Below, one piece after another: positions 1-10,098 of a stretch of 64,000 bases of DNA. The notes beneath the pieces were generated by a model. It was not told the origin of the DNA and searched no databases. It was given only the letters and a program-made list of their open reading frames with translations. Made by a program: the position numbers and the translations under genes. The first letter of the stretch is position 1; each line of letters starts with the position of its first letter. The stretch comes from Vibrio gigantis (lineage in GTDB: Bacteria; Pseudomonadota; Gammaproteobacteria; Enterobacterales; Vibrionaceae): positions 868,001 to 932,000 of the forward strand of contig NZ_AP025493.1 of NCBI RefSeq assembly GCF_024347515.1, given 5' to 3'.

Positions 1-563
1 TAAACATCGAACTTGTTTCAGTGGATTATGATGATGCCCAAACCCTTATCGATTTGATCGGTAAAAAGATGGTGCCAGTGTTACAAAAAGACGACGGTTC
101 TATCATGGCTGAGAGCTTAGATATCATTGCGTACTTCTTGGATTTGAAATCAAGCGATGAGCAGCGTGTGCCATCAGAGCAAGTCACTGTATTCCAAGCT
201 CGCGCATTCCCGCTAACTCAACAAATTGGACGCCCACGCTGGTGGAACCTCGACTTGGCTGAATATCGCTCTCCAGGAGCCAAAGAAGCTTGGCGTGCCA
301 GTAAAGAGACTGAAGGTTTTAACTTTCAAGAGCTCTTAGAAAAGACACCTCAGTTCGTTCAACTGATTAACCCATTACTGAAAGATGCCGAGCTCTTACT
401 GGATCTAGAGAATGGTGAGTCATCACTGCCTCTTATCGACCAAGCAGTGTATTTCTCGATGCTTCGTGGCTTCTACGCAGAGGCGACAATTGAGTGGCCA
501 AATGACTTGAACCGCTGGATGGAGAACAAAAGCAAAGTGTTCGATATCAGCCTACTGCGTTAG
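1..563 (+). CDS. grxB: Glutaredoxin 2 (GrxB), 3' part only
   Basis: This is the C-terminal part of a GrxB-type glutaredoxin. The reading frame is open to the window edge, so the N-terminal CxxC active site lies outside. The visible part begins inside the thioredoxin-like fold: the GKKMVPVLQKDDG stretch followed by ES.DI..Y is the cis-Pro and glutathione-binding segment. It continues into the all-helical GST-like C-terminal domain. GrxB reduces protein disulfides and mixed disulfides with glutathione in the cytosol. A GTG at 21 is in frame but is an internal valine codon, not a start. A hairpin terminator follows, so the gene ends its transcript here. The assignment is firm and only the 5' end is missing. 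Confidence 0.88.
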   Translation, partial: NIELVSVDYDDAQTLIDLIGKKMVPVLQKDDGSIMAESLDIIAYFLDLKSSDEQRVPSEQVTVFQARAFPLTQQIGRPRWWNLDLAEYRSPGAKEAWRASKETEGFNFQELLEKTPQFVQLINPLLKDAELLLDLENGESSLPLIDQAVYFSMLRGFYAEATIEWPNDLNRWMENKSKVFDISLLR

Positions 564-619
564 TCGTCTCAGCTAAGATGAAATAGTAGCTTAGAGACTA
601 AAGTACACGCTAGAAACAA

Positions 620-659
620 GGCAGCCTCGATACAAACATGCATCAAGGCTGCTTTTTCC
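620..659 (+). terminator. Rho-independent terminator after grxB
   Basis: Inverted repeat GGCAGCCT...AGGCTGC with a 20-nt loop, followed by TTTTTCC. It lies 57 bases after the grxB stop codon. Confidence 0.7.
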
Positions 660-762
660 TTTCTGAAAGTGAGTGAAGTGAAGTCACCTCATATCATTGA
701 GTAAATGCTGGATATTTCACTTCTTGTGCTGGTTTAAACACTCTAGCTCCTTCACGGTTTTC

Positions 763-2727
763 TCAGCTGACATTCTTCACTTTAAATTGACCAACAATGT
801 TCTGAAGTTGTTCCGATAAGTTCACTAGTTCTTGGCTCGACTCTACCGTTTGTTCAGCACCCACAACGCTCTCTTTAGTAATACGGCTAACATTCACTAC
901 ATTCTGATTAATCTGTTCTACCGTGACACTCTGCTCTTCTGAGGCACTGGCACTCTGCGTACTCATATCAGAGATACTATTAATGGAACGAGTAATAACA
1001 TCAAAAGCTTGCCCTGATTTCTCAGCATTCTCTACACTCTTCTTGGCAATATCACTGCTTTTCTGCATGCTGTTCACTACATCTTTCGTCCCAAGCTGTA
1101 AGCGCTCAATTAAGCCTTGTATCTCAGAGGTCGAATCTTGTGTTCGTTGAGCAAGACTTCGCACTTCATCAGCGACAACAGCAAAGCCTTTTCCTTGCTC
1201 TCCCGCTCTCGCAGCCTCAATAGCTGCATTTAATGCAAGCAAGTTAGTTTGAGCGGCAATATCTAATATCACATCAAGAATACCGCCAATATTGGTGGCT
1301 TCACGGGAAAGATCTTCAAGACGATCCATCGTGCTTTCGATCTCAGACTCCAAAGAATTAATGCTCATCGTTGTCTCATGCACTACGGTCAAACCTTGCA
1401 TCGCTTCCTCACTCGCTTCACTTGCTGATTGAGCAGTATCAACAGCATTTCTTGCGACTTCTTGAACGGATATAGACATCTGGTTCATCGCAACAGCAAC
1501 TTGATCTGTCATCAACATTTGCTCATTTGCACCGCTATTCGTAGCCACCGTAATATTGGTGAGCTGAGTTGATGAACTACTCAATCGCTCACTTGCAACC
1601 ATCATGTTGCCAATGATTGTTTTTAAGCTTTCTGCGGTTGCTTTCAACGCGTTGGTTAACTCTCCAATTTCATTTTTCGCACCTTTTTCAATATTTACGG
1701 TGAGATCCCCTTTCGCTAGTTGCTTAGCGACACCGATAACGTAGTTTATCTGTGAGGTGATATTTCGAGAGATCAAAGCACCGAAACCGAAACAGAATAC
1801 GACTGAAGATACACCACCAACAACGAGTACCATCAGAGCTAAATCGGAGGCTAAGCTTGCTGCCTCTTTTCTTTCAACCATGAGTACTTGCTCGACGTTA
1901 ATGATTTCAGCCACTTTATTACGCAAGCCATCCATATATTGCTTGCCCTGCTTTTTGGCAAGCTTAACGTAAAGTTCATCAATGGAACTAAATCGGTTGG
2001 ATTCACGCACCAATGTAATCGCGCTCGATGCATAATCGTCAATCCATGATTGAATATCACGCGATAGTTGGCTATTCCCCATAGACGCTAGCTGCTTATC
2101 AACTTTCGATTTGCCTTGATGGTAAGGTTCTAAAAAAGCTTCTTCACGATTTAGCATAAAGCCACGTAAACCTGTTTCCATGTTTACCATGTGATTAATA
2201 AGAGCCTCGCCATTTAGGTAGCGCCCTGTAGCAATCTCAGCTCGCAGGTTATCCATTTTCTCTTTACCGACATCACTTGCGATCAATGCTTGGAGTTGGT
2301 TAACGTAAGCCTGTCCATCATGGATACTCTTACGTAAAACAATAACTTCTTGAGCATACTTCTGCCACTCCATAGCTGCTCGATTTACTTCATCAAATCG
2401 TTGTTGTTGAGCAGGATTGTCACTAGTGAGCATTTTTACTGTCGATAAGCTATCTTCAAAAGCCTGCTTACCTGCATGGTAAGGTTCTAGATACTCTTCC
2501 TGGCCACCGATCGCATAACCTCGCAAGCCTGTCTCTTGGTCGACCATCGAATTAACTAAGCGATTGGATTGATCAATCACCTGGTAGGTATGCGTAACCA
2601 TTGCATCGGTACTATTCAACGTTTTAATCGAATTCCACACGACGACGCACAGCGTAACTAAAATGCTGACCGTGATGACATTACCGAAAAGTAACCTACT
2701 GCGAATAGTAAGCTCTGATATATTCAT
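763..2727 (-). CDS. Methyl-accepting chemotaxis protein with two CHASE3-type sensor domains
   Basis: A 654-aa transmembrane chemoreceptor. A first membrane segment lies near residues 12-30. It is followed by a periplasmic region holding two consecutive CHASE3-like modules, each with an ETGLRG motif and an EPYH..K motif (about residues 60-90 and 182-212). A second membrane segment lies near 290-320, then a HAMP linker, then the cytoplasmic signalling domain. The hairpin tip that binds CheA/CheW reads [20 protein letters not shown]. The ligand cannot be read from sequence. The gene is monocistronic, with its own 267-bp upstream gap behind ppsR. Stand-alone MCP genes of this kind are usual in Vibrio. 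Confidence 0.92.
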   Translation of the reverse strand: MNISELTIRSRLLFGNVITVSILVTLCVVVWNSIKTLNSTDAMVTHTYQVIDQSNRLVNSMVDQETGLRGYAIGGQEEYLEPYHAGKQAFEDSLSTVKMLTSDNPAQQQRFDEVNRAAMEWQKYAQEVIVLRKSIHDGQAYVNQLQALIASDVGKEKMDNLRAEIATGRYLNGEALINHMVNMETGLRGFMLNREEAFLEPYHQGKSKVDKQLASMGNSQLSRDIQSWIDDYASSAITLVRESNRFSSIDELYVKLAKKQGKQYMDGLRNKVAEIINVEQVLMVERKEAASLASDLALMVLVVGGVSSVVFCFGFGALISRNITSQINYVIGVAKQLAKGDLTVNIEKGAKNEIGELTNALKATAESLKTIIGNMMVASERLSSSSTQLTNITVATNSGANEQMLMTDQVAVAMNQMSISVQEVARNAVDTAQSASEASEEAMQGLTVVHETTMSINSLESEIESTMDRLEDLSREATNIGGILDVILDIAAQTNLLALNAAIEAARAGEQGKGFAVVADEVRSLAQRTQDSTSEIQGLIERLQLGTKDVVNSMQKSSDIAKKSVENAEKSGQAFDVITRSINSISDMSTQSASASEEQSVTVEQINQNVVNVSRITKESVVGAEQTVESSQELVNLSEQLQNIVGQFKVKNVS

Positions 2728-2994
2728 AAACTGTTTTCCCTAACCTGTTGATGAACTGACGTATGTATTTGTAATAATTATCGGTTATTTAGTTAACCGT
2801 TCTCTAAACAATAGGTACACATCCGGTAAATAGGCAAAGAAATAAGCTATTTTTTCATAAGTATTTTAGGGGAAAGAGCTAACAACGAGAGAGGGAAGGT
2901 TGGATATAGCAGATATGAATAACAGAAAAAGCGACTTCACTGCTCCTTGTAACAGGCGCAATGAAATCACAATTTAGGTATCGTCGATAACACG

Positions 2995-3828
2995 CTAAAG
3001 CAGCCGGCGTCTCAAGCCAGTTCGCTCTAAGATTCGCGTTGAAATTTCTTCAACCGATAATGAAGACGTGTTGATGTAAGGTATCGCTTCTCGGCGGAAC
3101 ATCGCCTCTACTGTTTGTAGCTCATACAAACATTGCGAATCACTCGCGTATTCACTGCCCGCTAAACGGTTCTCACGGATCTCAGTCAGCCTTTCGGCAT
3201 CAATGGTTAAGCCGAACAGCTTGTGTCGGTAAATCTCAAACTCAGGCAGTAGCTTCAAGCGCGCTAAATCATCATGGATGAATGGGTAGTTCGCTACACG
3301 TAGACCAAACTGCATCGCCATATACAAGCTTGTCGGCGTCTTACCGCTTCGAGAAACACCCAACAAGATGATGTCGGCTTCTTCCAACCCTTTCAGCGTG
3401 ATGCCATCATCGTGGGCAAGTGTGTACTCAATCGCAGCAATACGGTCGAAATACTTCACCGAGTCCTTATTTACACTGCGTGAGCGTTGCAGTTTAGGCA
3501 CCGGAGCCATCTGAATGTCATCCTGTACTTTCTGCACGATGCTTTCCAACACGTCATAACAGTGCGCTGGCGCTTGAAGCAATTTCGCTTTGATGTCAGG
3601 TATCACAATCGAAAAGAACACTAACGGTTCTAACCCGGTATCACGATACGAAATTTCAATCTCTTTTAATAAATCAGAAAGTTTGTCCTCACTTTCCACA
3701 AACGGGAAGGTTTTTTCATTGGCTTTGAAAGGGAATTGACCTAGAACAACATGCCCTAAAGTCTCACATGTTATGGCCGTTCCATCAGAAACATAGAATA
3801 CATCACGACTTTGAATATCAATTTGCAT
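2995..3828 (-). CDS. ppsR: PEP synthase regulatory protein (kinase/pyrophosphorylase)
   Basis: A 277-aa protein of the DUF299/PpsR family. It carries the P-loop-like motif [15 protein letters not shown] near residue 155. Members inactivate PEP synthase by ADP-dependent phosphorylation of a threonine next to the catalytic histidine, and reactivate it by phosphate-dependent dephosphorylation. The target gene ppsA is transcribed divergently from the adjacent 178-bp gap, which is the conserved arrangement in enterobacteria and vibrios. Length and motif match the family. Confidence 0.95.
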   Translation of the reverse strand: MQIDIQSRDVFYVSDGTAITCETLGHVVLGQFPFKANEKTFPFVESEDKLSDLLKEIEISYRDTGLEPLVFFSIVIPDIKAKLLQAPAHCYDVLESIVQKVQDDIQMAPVPKLQRSRSVNKDSVKYFDRIAAIEYTLAHDDGITLKGLEEADIILLGVSRSGKTPTSLYMAMQFGLRVANYPFIHDDLARLKLLPEFEIYRHKLFGLTIDAERLTEIRENRLAGSEYASDSQCLYELQTVEAMFRREAIPYINTSSLSVEEISTRILERTGLRRRLL

Positions 3829-4006
3829 TTTTTATTTAATGTTTAAAATTATTTTGAGTAGGATGGGAACCATAATATATATAACGAAACCCTGCTGACT
3901 ATTACGTCCCCCACAGCTTTAAAAAATAATTTACATTTTTTTAAACTGACACGTAATCGTTTGCCTTTAAATCCCTACAATGCTTGCTATGTTTCTGGAG
4001 AAATAA

Positions 4007-6379
4007 ATGCAAAATAATACCCTATGGTTCAATGGCCTATCCATGGAAGATGTCGACAAAGTCGGCGGTAAGAACGCCTCACTGGGCGAGATGGTTTCTA
4101 ACCTGTCCAATGCTGGTGTTTCTGTACCTAATGGTTTTGCTACCACTTCTTATGCGTTTAACGACTTTCTTGATTACAAAGGTCTTGATGAACGCATTCA
4201 CCAACTACTTGATGAACTTGATGTTGAAGACGTTGACGCACTGCGTAAGACAGGTGCAACGATTCGACAATGGGTTCTAGATGCCCCCTTCCCAGAATCA
4301 CTAGAGCAAGACATCCGTGATAACTACCGCGAGCTGATTGAAGACAACGAAGAATTGTCTGTAGCTGTGCGTTCATCTGCAACCGCAGAAGACCTTCCAG
4401 ACGCTTCTTTCGCAGGCCAGCAAGAGACCTTCCTTAACGTGAAAGGCATCGACGCTGTACTAGAAGCAACCAAGCACGTTTATGCGTCGCTATTTAACGA
4501 CCGCGCTATCTCTTACCGCGTACACCAAGGCTTTGATCACCGCGGCATTTCATTGTCTGCAGGTATCCAACGCATGGTTCGCTCAGACAAAGCCTCTTCT
4601 GGTGTGATGTTTACGCTTGATACTGAGTCTGGCTTCGACCAAGTCGTGTTCATCACTTCTTCTTGGGGTCTAGGTGAAATGGTTGTACAGGGCGCTGTGA
4701 ACCCAGATGAGTTCTACGTTCATAAGCCAATGCTAGAAGCGGGTCACTACCCTATCGTTAAGAAGACGTTTGGTTCTAAGTTGATCAAGATGATCTACTC
4801 AACCAACCAAGAGATCGGCAAGCAAGTTGATATTATCGACACCGATACTCAAGAGCGTAACGAGTTCTCGCTGAACGATGAAGAGATCAAAGAACTAGCA
4901 AAACAAGCGATGATCATCGAGAAGCACTACCAACGTCCGATGGATATTGAGTGGGCAAAAGATGGTATCGACGGCAAGCTTTACATCGTTCAAGCTCGCC
5001 CAGAGACGGTATGTTCTCAAAGCGACCAAAACGTTATCGAGCGTTACGAGCTAAACAACAAGGCTGATGTCTTAGTTGAAGGCCGTGCTATCGGTCAACG
5101 TATCGGTTCTGGCCCTGTTCGTTTGGTTGACTCACTGGACCAAATGTCACTGGTTCAAGAAGGCGATGTGCTGGTAACCGACATGACAGACCCAGACTGG
5201 GAACCTGTAATGAAGAAAGCCTCTGCGATTGTCACTAACCGTGGCGGCCGTACTTGTCACGCAGCAATCATCGCTCGTGAGCTCGGTATTCCTGCAATCG
5301 TTGGCTGTGGTACAGCGACAAGCAACCTAAACGATGGTGACACCGTGACAGTGTCATGTTCTGAAGGTGAAACTGGCTACGTTTACCAAGGTGAACTCGA
5401 CTTTGAAATCAAGCGTTCTGAGGTTGATGAGCTACCAATGCTGCCAACCAAAGTAATGATGAACGTGGGTAACCCAGATCGCGCCTTCGACTTCGCACAG
5501 ATTCCAAACGAAGGTGTTGGCCTTGCTCGATTAGAGTTCATCATCAACAAGATGATCGGTATTCACCCGAAAGCCCTATTGAACTTCGATGCACAAACTG
5601 ATGAGCTAAAAGCAGAAATCAGCGAACGTATTCGCGGCTACAAAGATCCAATCGACTTCTACGTAAGCAAACTGACAGAAGGCATCGCGACTATCGCATC
5701 TGCATTCTGGCCTAAGCGTGTGATCGTGCGTATGTCTGACTTTAAGTCGAACGAGTACAGCAACCTAGTCGGCGGCAAAACGTTTGAACCACATGAAGAG
5801 AACCCAATGCTGGGCTTCCGTGGCGCATCTCGTTACATCTCACCTGTATTTGAAGACTGTTTCGAGCTAGAAACTCAAGCGATCAAACGCGTTCGCAACG
5901 AGATGGGGCTTAAGAACGTTGAAATCATGATCCCATTCGTTCGTACTCCAAGCGAAGCGGCATCGGTTATCGATATTCTGGCTAAGTTCGACCTTCGCCG
6001 TGGTGACCAAGGCCTGAAAGTCATCATGATGTGTGAGCTACCATCGAATGCAATTCTGGCTGAAGAGTTCTTGAAGTACTTCGATGGCTTCTCTATTGGT
6101 TCGAACGACATGACACAGCTGACACTTGGCCTAGACCGAGATTCAGGTGACGTTGCGCACTTATTCGACGAGCGTAATCCTGCTGTGAAAGCGATGCTGA
6201 AAATGGCTATCGACGCGGCAACCAAAGCGGGTAAGTACGTGGGCATTTGTGGTCAAGGTCCATCTGACCATGATGACCTAGCGGAATGGTTAATGGAGCA
6301 AGGCATCAGCTCTGTATCCCTAAACCCAGATACGGTTATCGATACATGGTTGAAACTAGGCAACGTTACTAGCAAGTAA
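4007..6379 (+). CDS. ppsA: Phosphoenolpyruvate synthase
   Basis: A 790-aa enzyme converting pyruvate, ATP and water to PEP, AMP and phosphate, the entry to gluconeogenesis. Order of domains: an N-terminal ATP-grasp nucleotide-binding domain (residues 1-340), a swivelling phosphohistidine domain with [15 protein letters not shown] (catalytic His about 418), and a C-terminal TIM-barrel PEP/pyruvate domain ending in [10 protein letters not shown]. The length matches E. coli PpsA (792 aa). A GGAG ribosome-binding site lies 7-8 bases before ATG. It is divergent from ppsR, whose product controls it, and gluconeogenic carbon from the nearby inositol pathway would pass near this step. Confidence 0.98.
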   Translation: MQNNTLWFNGLSMEDVDKVGGKNASLGEMVSNLSNAGVSVPNGFATTSYAFNDFLDYKGLDERIHQLLDELDVEDVDALRKTGATIRQWVLDAPFPESLEQDIRDNYRELIEDNEELSVAVRSSATAEDLPDASFAGQQETFLNVKGIDAVLEATKHVYASLFNDRAISYRVHQGFDHRGISLSAGIQRMVRSDKASSGVMFTLDTESGFDQVVFITSSWGLGEMVVQGAVNPDEFYVHKPMLEAGHYPIVKKTFGSKLIKMIYSTNQEIGKQVDIIDTDTQERNEFSLNDEEIKELAKQAMIIEKHYQRPMDIEWAKDGIDGKLYIVQARPETVCSQSDQNVIERYELNNKADVLVEGRAIGQRIGSGPVRLVDSLDQMSLVQEGDVLVTDMTDPDWEPVMKKASAIVTNRGGRTCHAAIIARELGIPAIVGCGTATSNLNDGDTVTVSCSEGETGYVYQGELDFEIKRSEVDELPMLPTKVMMNVGNPDRAFDFAQIPNEGVGLARLEFIINKMIGIHPKALLNFDAQTDELKAEISERIRGYKDPIDFYVSKLTEGIATIASAFWPKRVIVRMSDFKSNEYSNLVGGKTFEPHEENPMLGFRGASRYISPVFEDCFELETQAIKRVRNEMGLKNVEIMIPFVRTPSEAASVIDILAKFDLRRGDQGLKVIMMCELPSNAILAEEFLKYFDGFSIGSNDMTQLTLGLDRDSGDVAHLFDERNPAVKAMLKMAIDAATKAGKYVGICGQGPSDHDDLAEWLMEQGISSVSLNPDTVIDTWLKLGNVTSK

Positions 6380-6402
6380 CCTTCTCTAATCGAGATACGA
6401 AT

Positions 6403-6432
6403 AAAGCCAGTCATTGCGACTGGCTTTTTTAT
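6403..6432 (+). terminator. Terminator after ppsA
   Basis: AAAGCCAGTC, loop ATTGC, GACTGGCTTTTTTA. It lies between the convergent ppsA and RelA/SpoT-like genes. Confidence 0.85.
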
Positions 6433-6438
6433 TTCCAC

Positions 6439-7554
6439 CTACTCCAATAAAGCTCTCGCATTATCGCCCTGCTCGTAGATATAGAGGCTGACGCGAGACA
6501 GTATGGTTATCTCTTCCATGCTGACTTGAAGTGAGTTCTGCCCTCTTCCTAGGTTCGCTCTTAGACGGTTAACGAGTTGTTGAACTGCCTGCAAATCATC
6601 TCTCGCTTTTGGCACGCGAGTATTCATAAAGGTGAACCACTTTTCACTCATGTTACGGCTTATCTTGGCAAGCACTTCGCTATTGGTAATGGTAAATGCT
6701 TTATCAAGGTTTCCTCCGTCTCGAAGGATGTCATAAATAATGTGACCGTTCTTCTTAGCCACCATCATGTTCTTGGTATTGAGTTGCAGCTCACCAATGT
6801 GTCCGTTGGCCATTTTTAAGAAGAACTTAATGTCTTTGTAGCCAGCGTCAGTTGCACCACAGTTGAACTTAGCGTTGTCGCCTTGGCTGGTGCCGTAGCG
6901 ATCTTTCATCGCAGACTGGTGATGTTTCAGCTCTACAAACTCTTTGGTCAGGATGATCATCGCTTTGGCTATGATCATATCTTCCATCGTTTCGAATACG
7001 ATGGTCATACGGGCTGCATCTTTCAGATCACCAATGTCGTAATGACGTTTACGATTGGTGATCTTATCTAGCGCACCATGGAAATCTTTTACGCCTAAAT
7101 AAGCACCGGGAGGCTGTTTGAGTGTCCCGTTACAGACCGAAGCAACTTTCACAGCAAACTCTCTCAGCGCCTCTTGTGCTTCAACGGTCTCCATAAACAT
7201 CATGAAGAGCTGCTTCTTCTTGAGCGTGGCATTAGCTACCTGATTTCGAGAACCAAAATCGAGGTTCCCATTTGCTAACTTCTGGCTTGATGTTTCATCC
7301 AGATAGTTATGGATCTTCTCTTTCTGCGTCATAATGTCGAGAATCACCTGGTCTTGCTTTTTATTCGCTGCATTCAGGTAATCGAAGTTTTCCACCTTCT
7401 GCTTCAGTGCTTGTAGTTTCTGTTGGTAGTCTTTGACGTTAACCAATCGAAAGCCCTGAGACATGATGCCTTGCTGGTTTATCTTGGCGAGCACCTTAGC
7501 CTTATTCTTCCTAACTTGCTCTTGGCTAATCTGAATTTCTTCTGTGGTCGGCAT
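6439..7554 (-). CDS. Free-standing protein with a RelA/SpoT-like nucleotidyltransferase domain, function unknown
   Basis: A 371-aa soluble protein. Residues 1-145 are helical and charged, with no signal peptide or membrane segment. Residues about 150-280 resemble the RelA/SpoT synthetase fold: VKDFHGALDKI (153-165), GDLKDAARMTIVFE (175-188), KDRY (217-220), GYKD (238-241), GELQLNT (254-260) and K.GHIIYDILR (268-278). These correspond in order to the family's substrate-binding, D.AR, GY and E(I/L)Q motifs. There is no HD hydrolase domain and no TGS/ACT domain, so this is not RelA or SpoT, and it is longer than usual small alarmone synthetases. Similar domains occur in toxins and phage proteins as well as alarmone synthetases. 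The gene stands alone, convergent with ppsA, and no antitoxin-like ORF is adjacent. The fold call is an inference from motifs; activity and substrate are unknown. Confidence 0.6.
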   Translation of the reverse strand: MPTTEEIQISQEQVRKNKAKVLAKINQQGIMSQGFRLVNVKDYQQKLQALKQKVENFDYLNAANKKQDQVILDIMTQKEKIHNYLDETSSQKLANGNLDFGSRNQVANATLKKKQLFMMFMETVEAQEALREFAVKVASVCNGTLKQPPGAYLGVKDFHGALDKITNRKRHYDIGDLKDAARMTIVFETMEDMIIAKAMIILTKEFVELKHHQSAMKDRYGTSQGDNAKFNCGATDAGYKDIKFFLKMANGHIGELQLNTKNMMVAKKNGHIIYDILRDGGNLDKAFTITNSEVLAKISRNMSEKWFTFMNTRVPKARDDLQAVQQLVNRLRANLGRGQNSLQVSMEEITILSRVSLYIYEQGDNARALLE

Positions 7555-7873
7555 ATCTTAGTTCCCTCTCCAATATGCAGTTCATTCTGTACTGTCGGAT
7601 GCACTATCCATTTTCCTATAACGATATTAGTTTATGGATTTGATAATTACATTAACCAGGAAGGATAACCCTATAAAATAAATAAGGTTTGAGAGGTACT
7701 TCCATAAAGTCACAGTACAAAATGCGCCAATTCTATCAACCGCAGGGTTAAGGAATCTACCGAGATCCGGTAACAATGATTGGTATCGTGCTGGCCTTAC
7801 GTTATCCTTTACACAATTCTTCACAGCTCGACGTTACCGCTGTGAGTCTACCTTCAAGACCAAAAAGATTAAT
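7555..7873. other. Intergenic region between two divergent genes
   Basis: 319 bases holding the promoters of the RelA/SpoT-like gene (leftward) and the MATE gene (rightward). A GGGAAC purine stretch precedes the leftward start. I see no convincing gene, hairpin or operator. Confidence 0.5.
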
Positions 7874-9208
7874 ATGAATTCTACTACCGCAACTCCCACG
7901 CCTTCACTTGGCCGACAACTCTATACCATGACATGGCCAATGCTGTTCGGAGTGCTTTCCCTAATGAGCTTCCAACTTGTAGACAGTGCCTTCATTGGTC
8001 AACTGGGCGTACTGCCGCTTGCTGTTCAAGGTTTCACTCTGCCAATCCAGATGATCATCATCGGTATTCAAGTCGGGTTAGGCATTGCGACTACAGCAGT
8101 CATTGCTCGTGCAATTGGTGCTAACGAAATACGCTACGCCAAGCAGCTAGGTGGATTGGTGGTTGCGATGGGCAGCATGAGTGTCGCGCTTTTCTCCGTC
8201 ATCATCTATCTATTACGTGGGCCTATTTTACAGTTGTTGGATGCGCCACCGACGGTATTACCGATCATTGATTCTTACTGGATCTATTGGCTAGTCAGCT
8301 CTTGGACAGGTGCTCTGCTCTACTTCTTCTACAGTGTGTGTCGTGCCAACGGTAATACCATGCTACCCGGCTCAATGATGATAGCGACCAGTATCATCAA
8401 CTTGATATTGGACCCAATCTTCATCTTTACGCTCGACATGGGCATCAACGGTGCAGCGATTGCGACGATCTTGGCGTTCGGCGCAGGCATCTTTATCGTG
8501 GCTCCAAAAGTGACCAAGAAGCATTGGATGACATTCGATTGGAACGACCTTGATATAGGCAAGAGTGTTCGATCAATCGGTAACATCATGGGCCCTGCGA
8601 TGATAAGCCAACTGCTGCCGCCAGTCTCTTCCATGTTAGCGACTAAGCTGCTTGCGGGTTATGGCACTGCAGCCGTGGCAGCTTGGGCGTTGGGTTCTCG
8701 CTTTGAATTTTTCTCTATTGTGGCTGTATTAGCACTGACGATGTCGATGCCACCTATGATTGGTCGCATGTTGGGTGAAAAGAACCTTGGCAACATACGT
8801 AGTCTTGTGAAGATTGCCGTGACCTTCGTGTTAGGTTTCCAACTGGTCATCGCACTGGTGACTTGGTTATTTTCTGGCGGGTTGGCGAACCTCATGAGCA
8901 GTGACAACGAAGTATCAACGATTCTTAATTACCACCTACTGATCGTGCCAATCAGCTTAGGGCCTTTGGGTATCTGTATGTTAATGGTGTCGGTTTCGAA
9001 CGCCCTAGGTAAGTCTTATACCGCATTAACGATTTCAGCATTGCGTCTGTTCGCTTTCTTCTTACCTTGTTTATGGATTGGCTCTCATCTTGCCGGAATT
9101 GAAGGCCTGTTCTGGGGGGCCATGGTAGGTAATGTGTTTGCCGGAACGTGTGCATGGTTCATGTACCAACGCGCTTTAGGCCAAGTTGAAGCTAAGCTTG
9201 CCAAATAG
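7874..9208 (+). CDS. MATE family multidrug/cation antiporter
   Basis: A 444-aa polytopic membrane protein with about 12 hydrophobic segments in two homologous halves. The N-terminal half has the MATE pattern WPMLFGVLSLMSFQLVDSAFIGQLG, typical of the DinF/NorM superfamily (positions 18-44). MATE proteins export cationic drugs or metabolites in exchange for Na+ or H+. The substrate is not predictable. The gene is monocistronic and ends at a strong bidirectional terminator. The start ATG is chosen by the ORF end and family N-terminus; the ribosome-binding site is weak. Confidence 0.88.
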   Translation: MNSTTATPTPSLGRQLYTMTWPMLFGVLSLMSFQLVDSAFIGQLGVLPLAVQGFTLPIQMIIIGIQVGLGIATTAVIARAIGANEIRYAKQLGGLVVAMGSMSVALFSVIIYLLRGPILQLLDAPPTVLPIIDSYWIYWLVSSWTGALLYFFYSVCRANGNTMLPGSMMIATSIINLILDPIFIFTLDMGINGAAIATILAFGAGIFIVAPKVTKKHWMTFDWNDLDIGKSVRSIGNIMGPAMISQLLPPVSSMLATKLLAGYGTAAVAAWALGSRFEFFSIVAVLALTMSMPPMIGRMLGEKNLGNIRSLVKIAVTFVLGFQLVIALVTWLFSGGLANLMSSDNEVSTILNYHLLIVPISLGPLGICMLMVSVSNALGKSYTALTISALRLFAFFLPCLWIGSHLAGIEGLFWGAMVGNVFAGTCAWFMYQRALGQVEAKLAK

Positions 9209-9230
9209 GCAGATTAGGAACTCATCAATC

Positions 9231-9264
9231 AAAAAAGCAGCCGATTTAAAGGCTGCTTTTTTAC
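9231..9264. terminator. Bidirectional terminator between MATE and TSUP genes
   Basis: AAAAAAGCAGCC, loop GATTTAAA, GGCTGCTTTTTT. It is symmetric with A-tract and T-tract, and serves both convergent genes. Confidence 0.9.
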
Positions 9265-9296
9265 ATTACTCGGGGTCTATAGAACACGATAAACGC

Positions 9297-10058
9297 TCAA
9301 AGATTTAAACCATCAATGGTCAATTTCACTCCCGAGATGAAGAGAAACAGATAGCACAATCGATACACCCATATTTGATTGACGCGATGCAACAACCACA
9401 CTCCTAGCTTAACCCCAACAGGAGCTAAAGGCATCAGAATCAATGCCGTCATCATATTGGTCGTGTCAAATTCACCTAATGCAGCATAAGGAACAAGCTT
9501 GGCTAAGTTGACTAAGCCAAACAATACGGCCATGGTCGCTACCAAAACAACTTTATCTAGCTTCAATGGCAACATGTAAATACTGGCTGGTCCACCGCCC
9601 GCGTGAATCGCAGTGCTAGAAAAACCACTCAACGTACTCCAAAACCATGCACTTATTTTTCCACCAGCTTTTTTCTCATCTACACCCAAGAGTAAATACT
9701 GACCGCAAAACAGCAGGGAAAGAAGACCAATGAGTAACTTCAATCCAGCCTCAGGTGTGATACTCAGAAACAACCCTGCCAAGATAACGCCAAAAACTGC
9801 CCCCGGAAGCATATTCTTAATGACTGAATAATCAGCATTACGATAATGATGTTTTACCGCAAACCCATCCATTACACACAATATTGGCAATAAGATGGCG
9901 GCAGCTTGAGAAGGTGCAATGGTCATAGCCATGAGGGGAACAGCGATAATACCTAACGCACCGCCTAACCCCCCCTTTCCAATTCCATAAATCAACACGG
10001 CGGGAATCGCAGTCACGTAAAACCAAAGTTCGGTTACAATAGGCATGAGCTCTACCAT
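9297..10058 (-). CDS. TSUP family (TauE/SafE) anion exporter
   Basis: A 253-aa membrane protein with about 7-8 hydrophobic segments and the glycine-rich TSUP start (YGIGKGGLGGALGIIAVPLMA, about residues 19-39) and a second half-repeat (GFSSTAIHAGGGPASIYMLPL). TauE/SafE proteins export sulfite, sulfoacetate or other organic anions. Here the gene lies 40 bases downstream of a sugar-isomerase-like gene and is probably cotranscribed with it. That suggests export of an acid or sulfonated product of the same pathway, but the substrate is unknown. Translation could start at the first ATG or four codons later. Confidence 0.85.
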   Translation of the reverse strand: MVELMPIVTELWFYVTAIPAVLIYGIGKGGLGGALGIIAVPLMAMTIAPSQAAAILLPILCVMDGFAVKHHYRNADYSVIKNMLPGAVFGVILAGLFLSITPEAGLKLLIGLLSLLFCGQYLLLGVDEKKAGGKISAWFWSTLSGFSSTAIHAGGGPASIYMLPLKLDKVVLVATMAVLFGLVNLAKLVPYAALGEFDTTNMMTALILMPLAPVGVKLGVWLLHRVNQIWVYRLCYLFLFISGVKLTIDGLNL

Positions 10059-10098
10059 TTGTTGACGAAGGCTACTTTAGCTTTGCCCTTCCTTACCA

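Noticed and set aside
3920-3940. AATTTACA near the ppsR/ppsA promoters as a HexR site
   Set aside because: Only one half of the TGTAAT-type palindrome is visible. The other half does not match, and the region is AT-rich, so chance matches are likely.
4007-6379. Long antisense frame at 5875-6246 opposite ppsA
   Set aside because: It is a shadow of the strongly coding plus strand, with no start signals.
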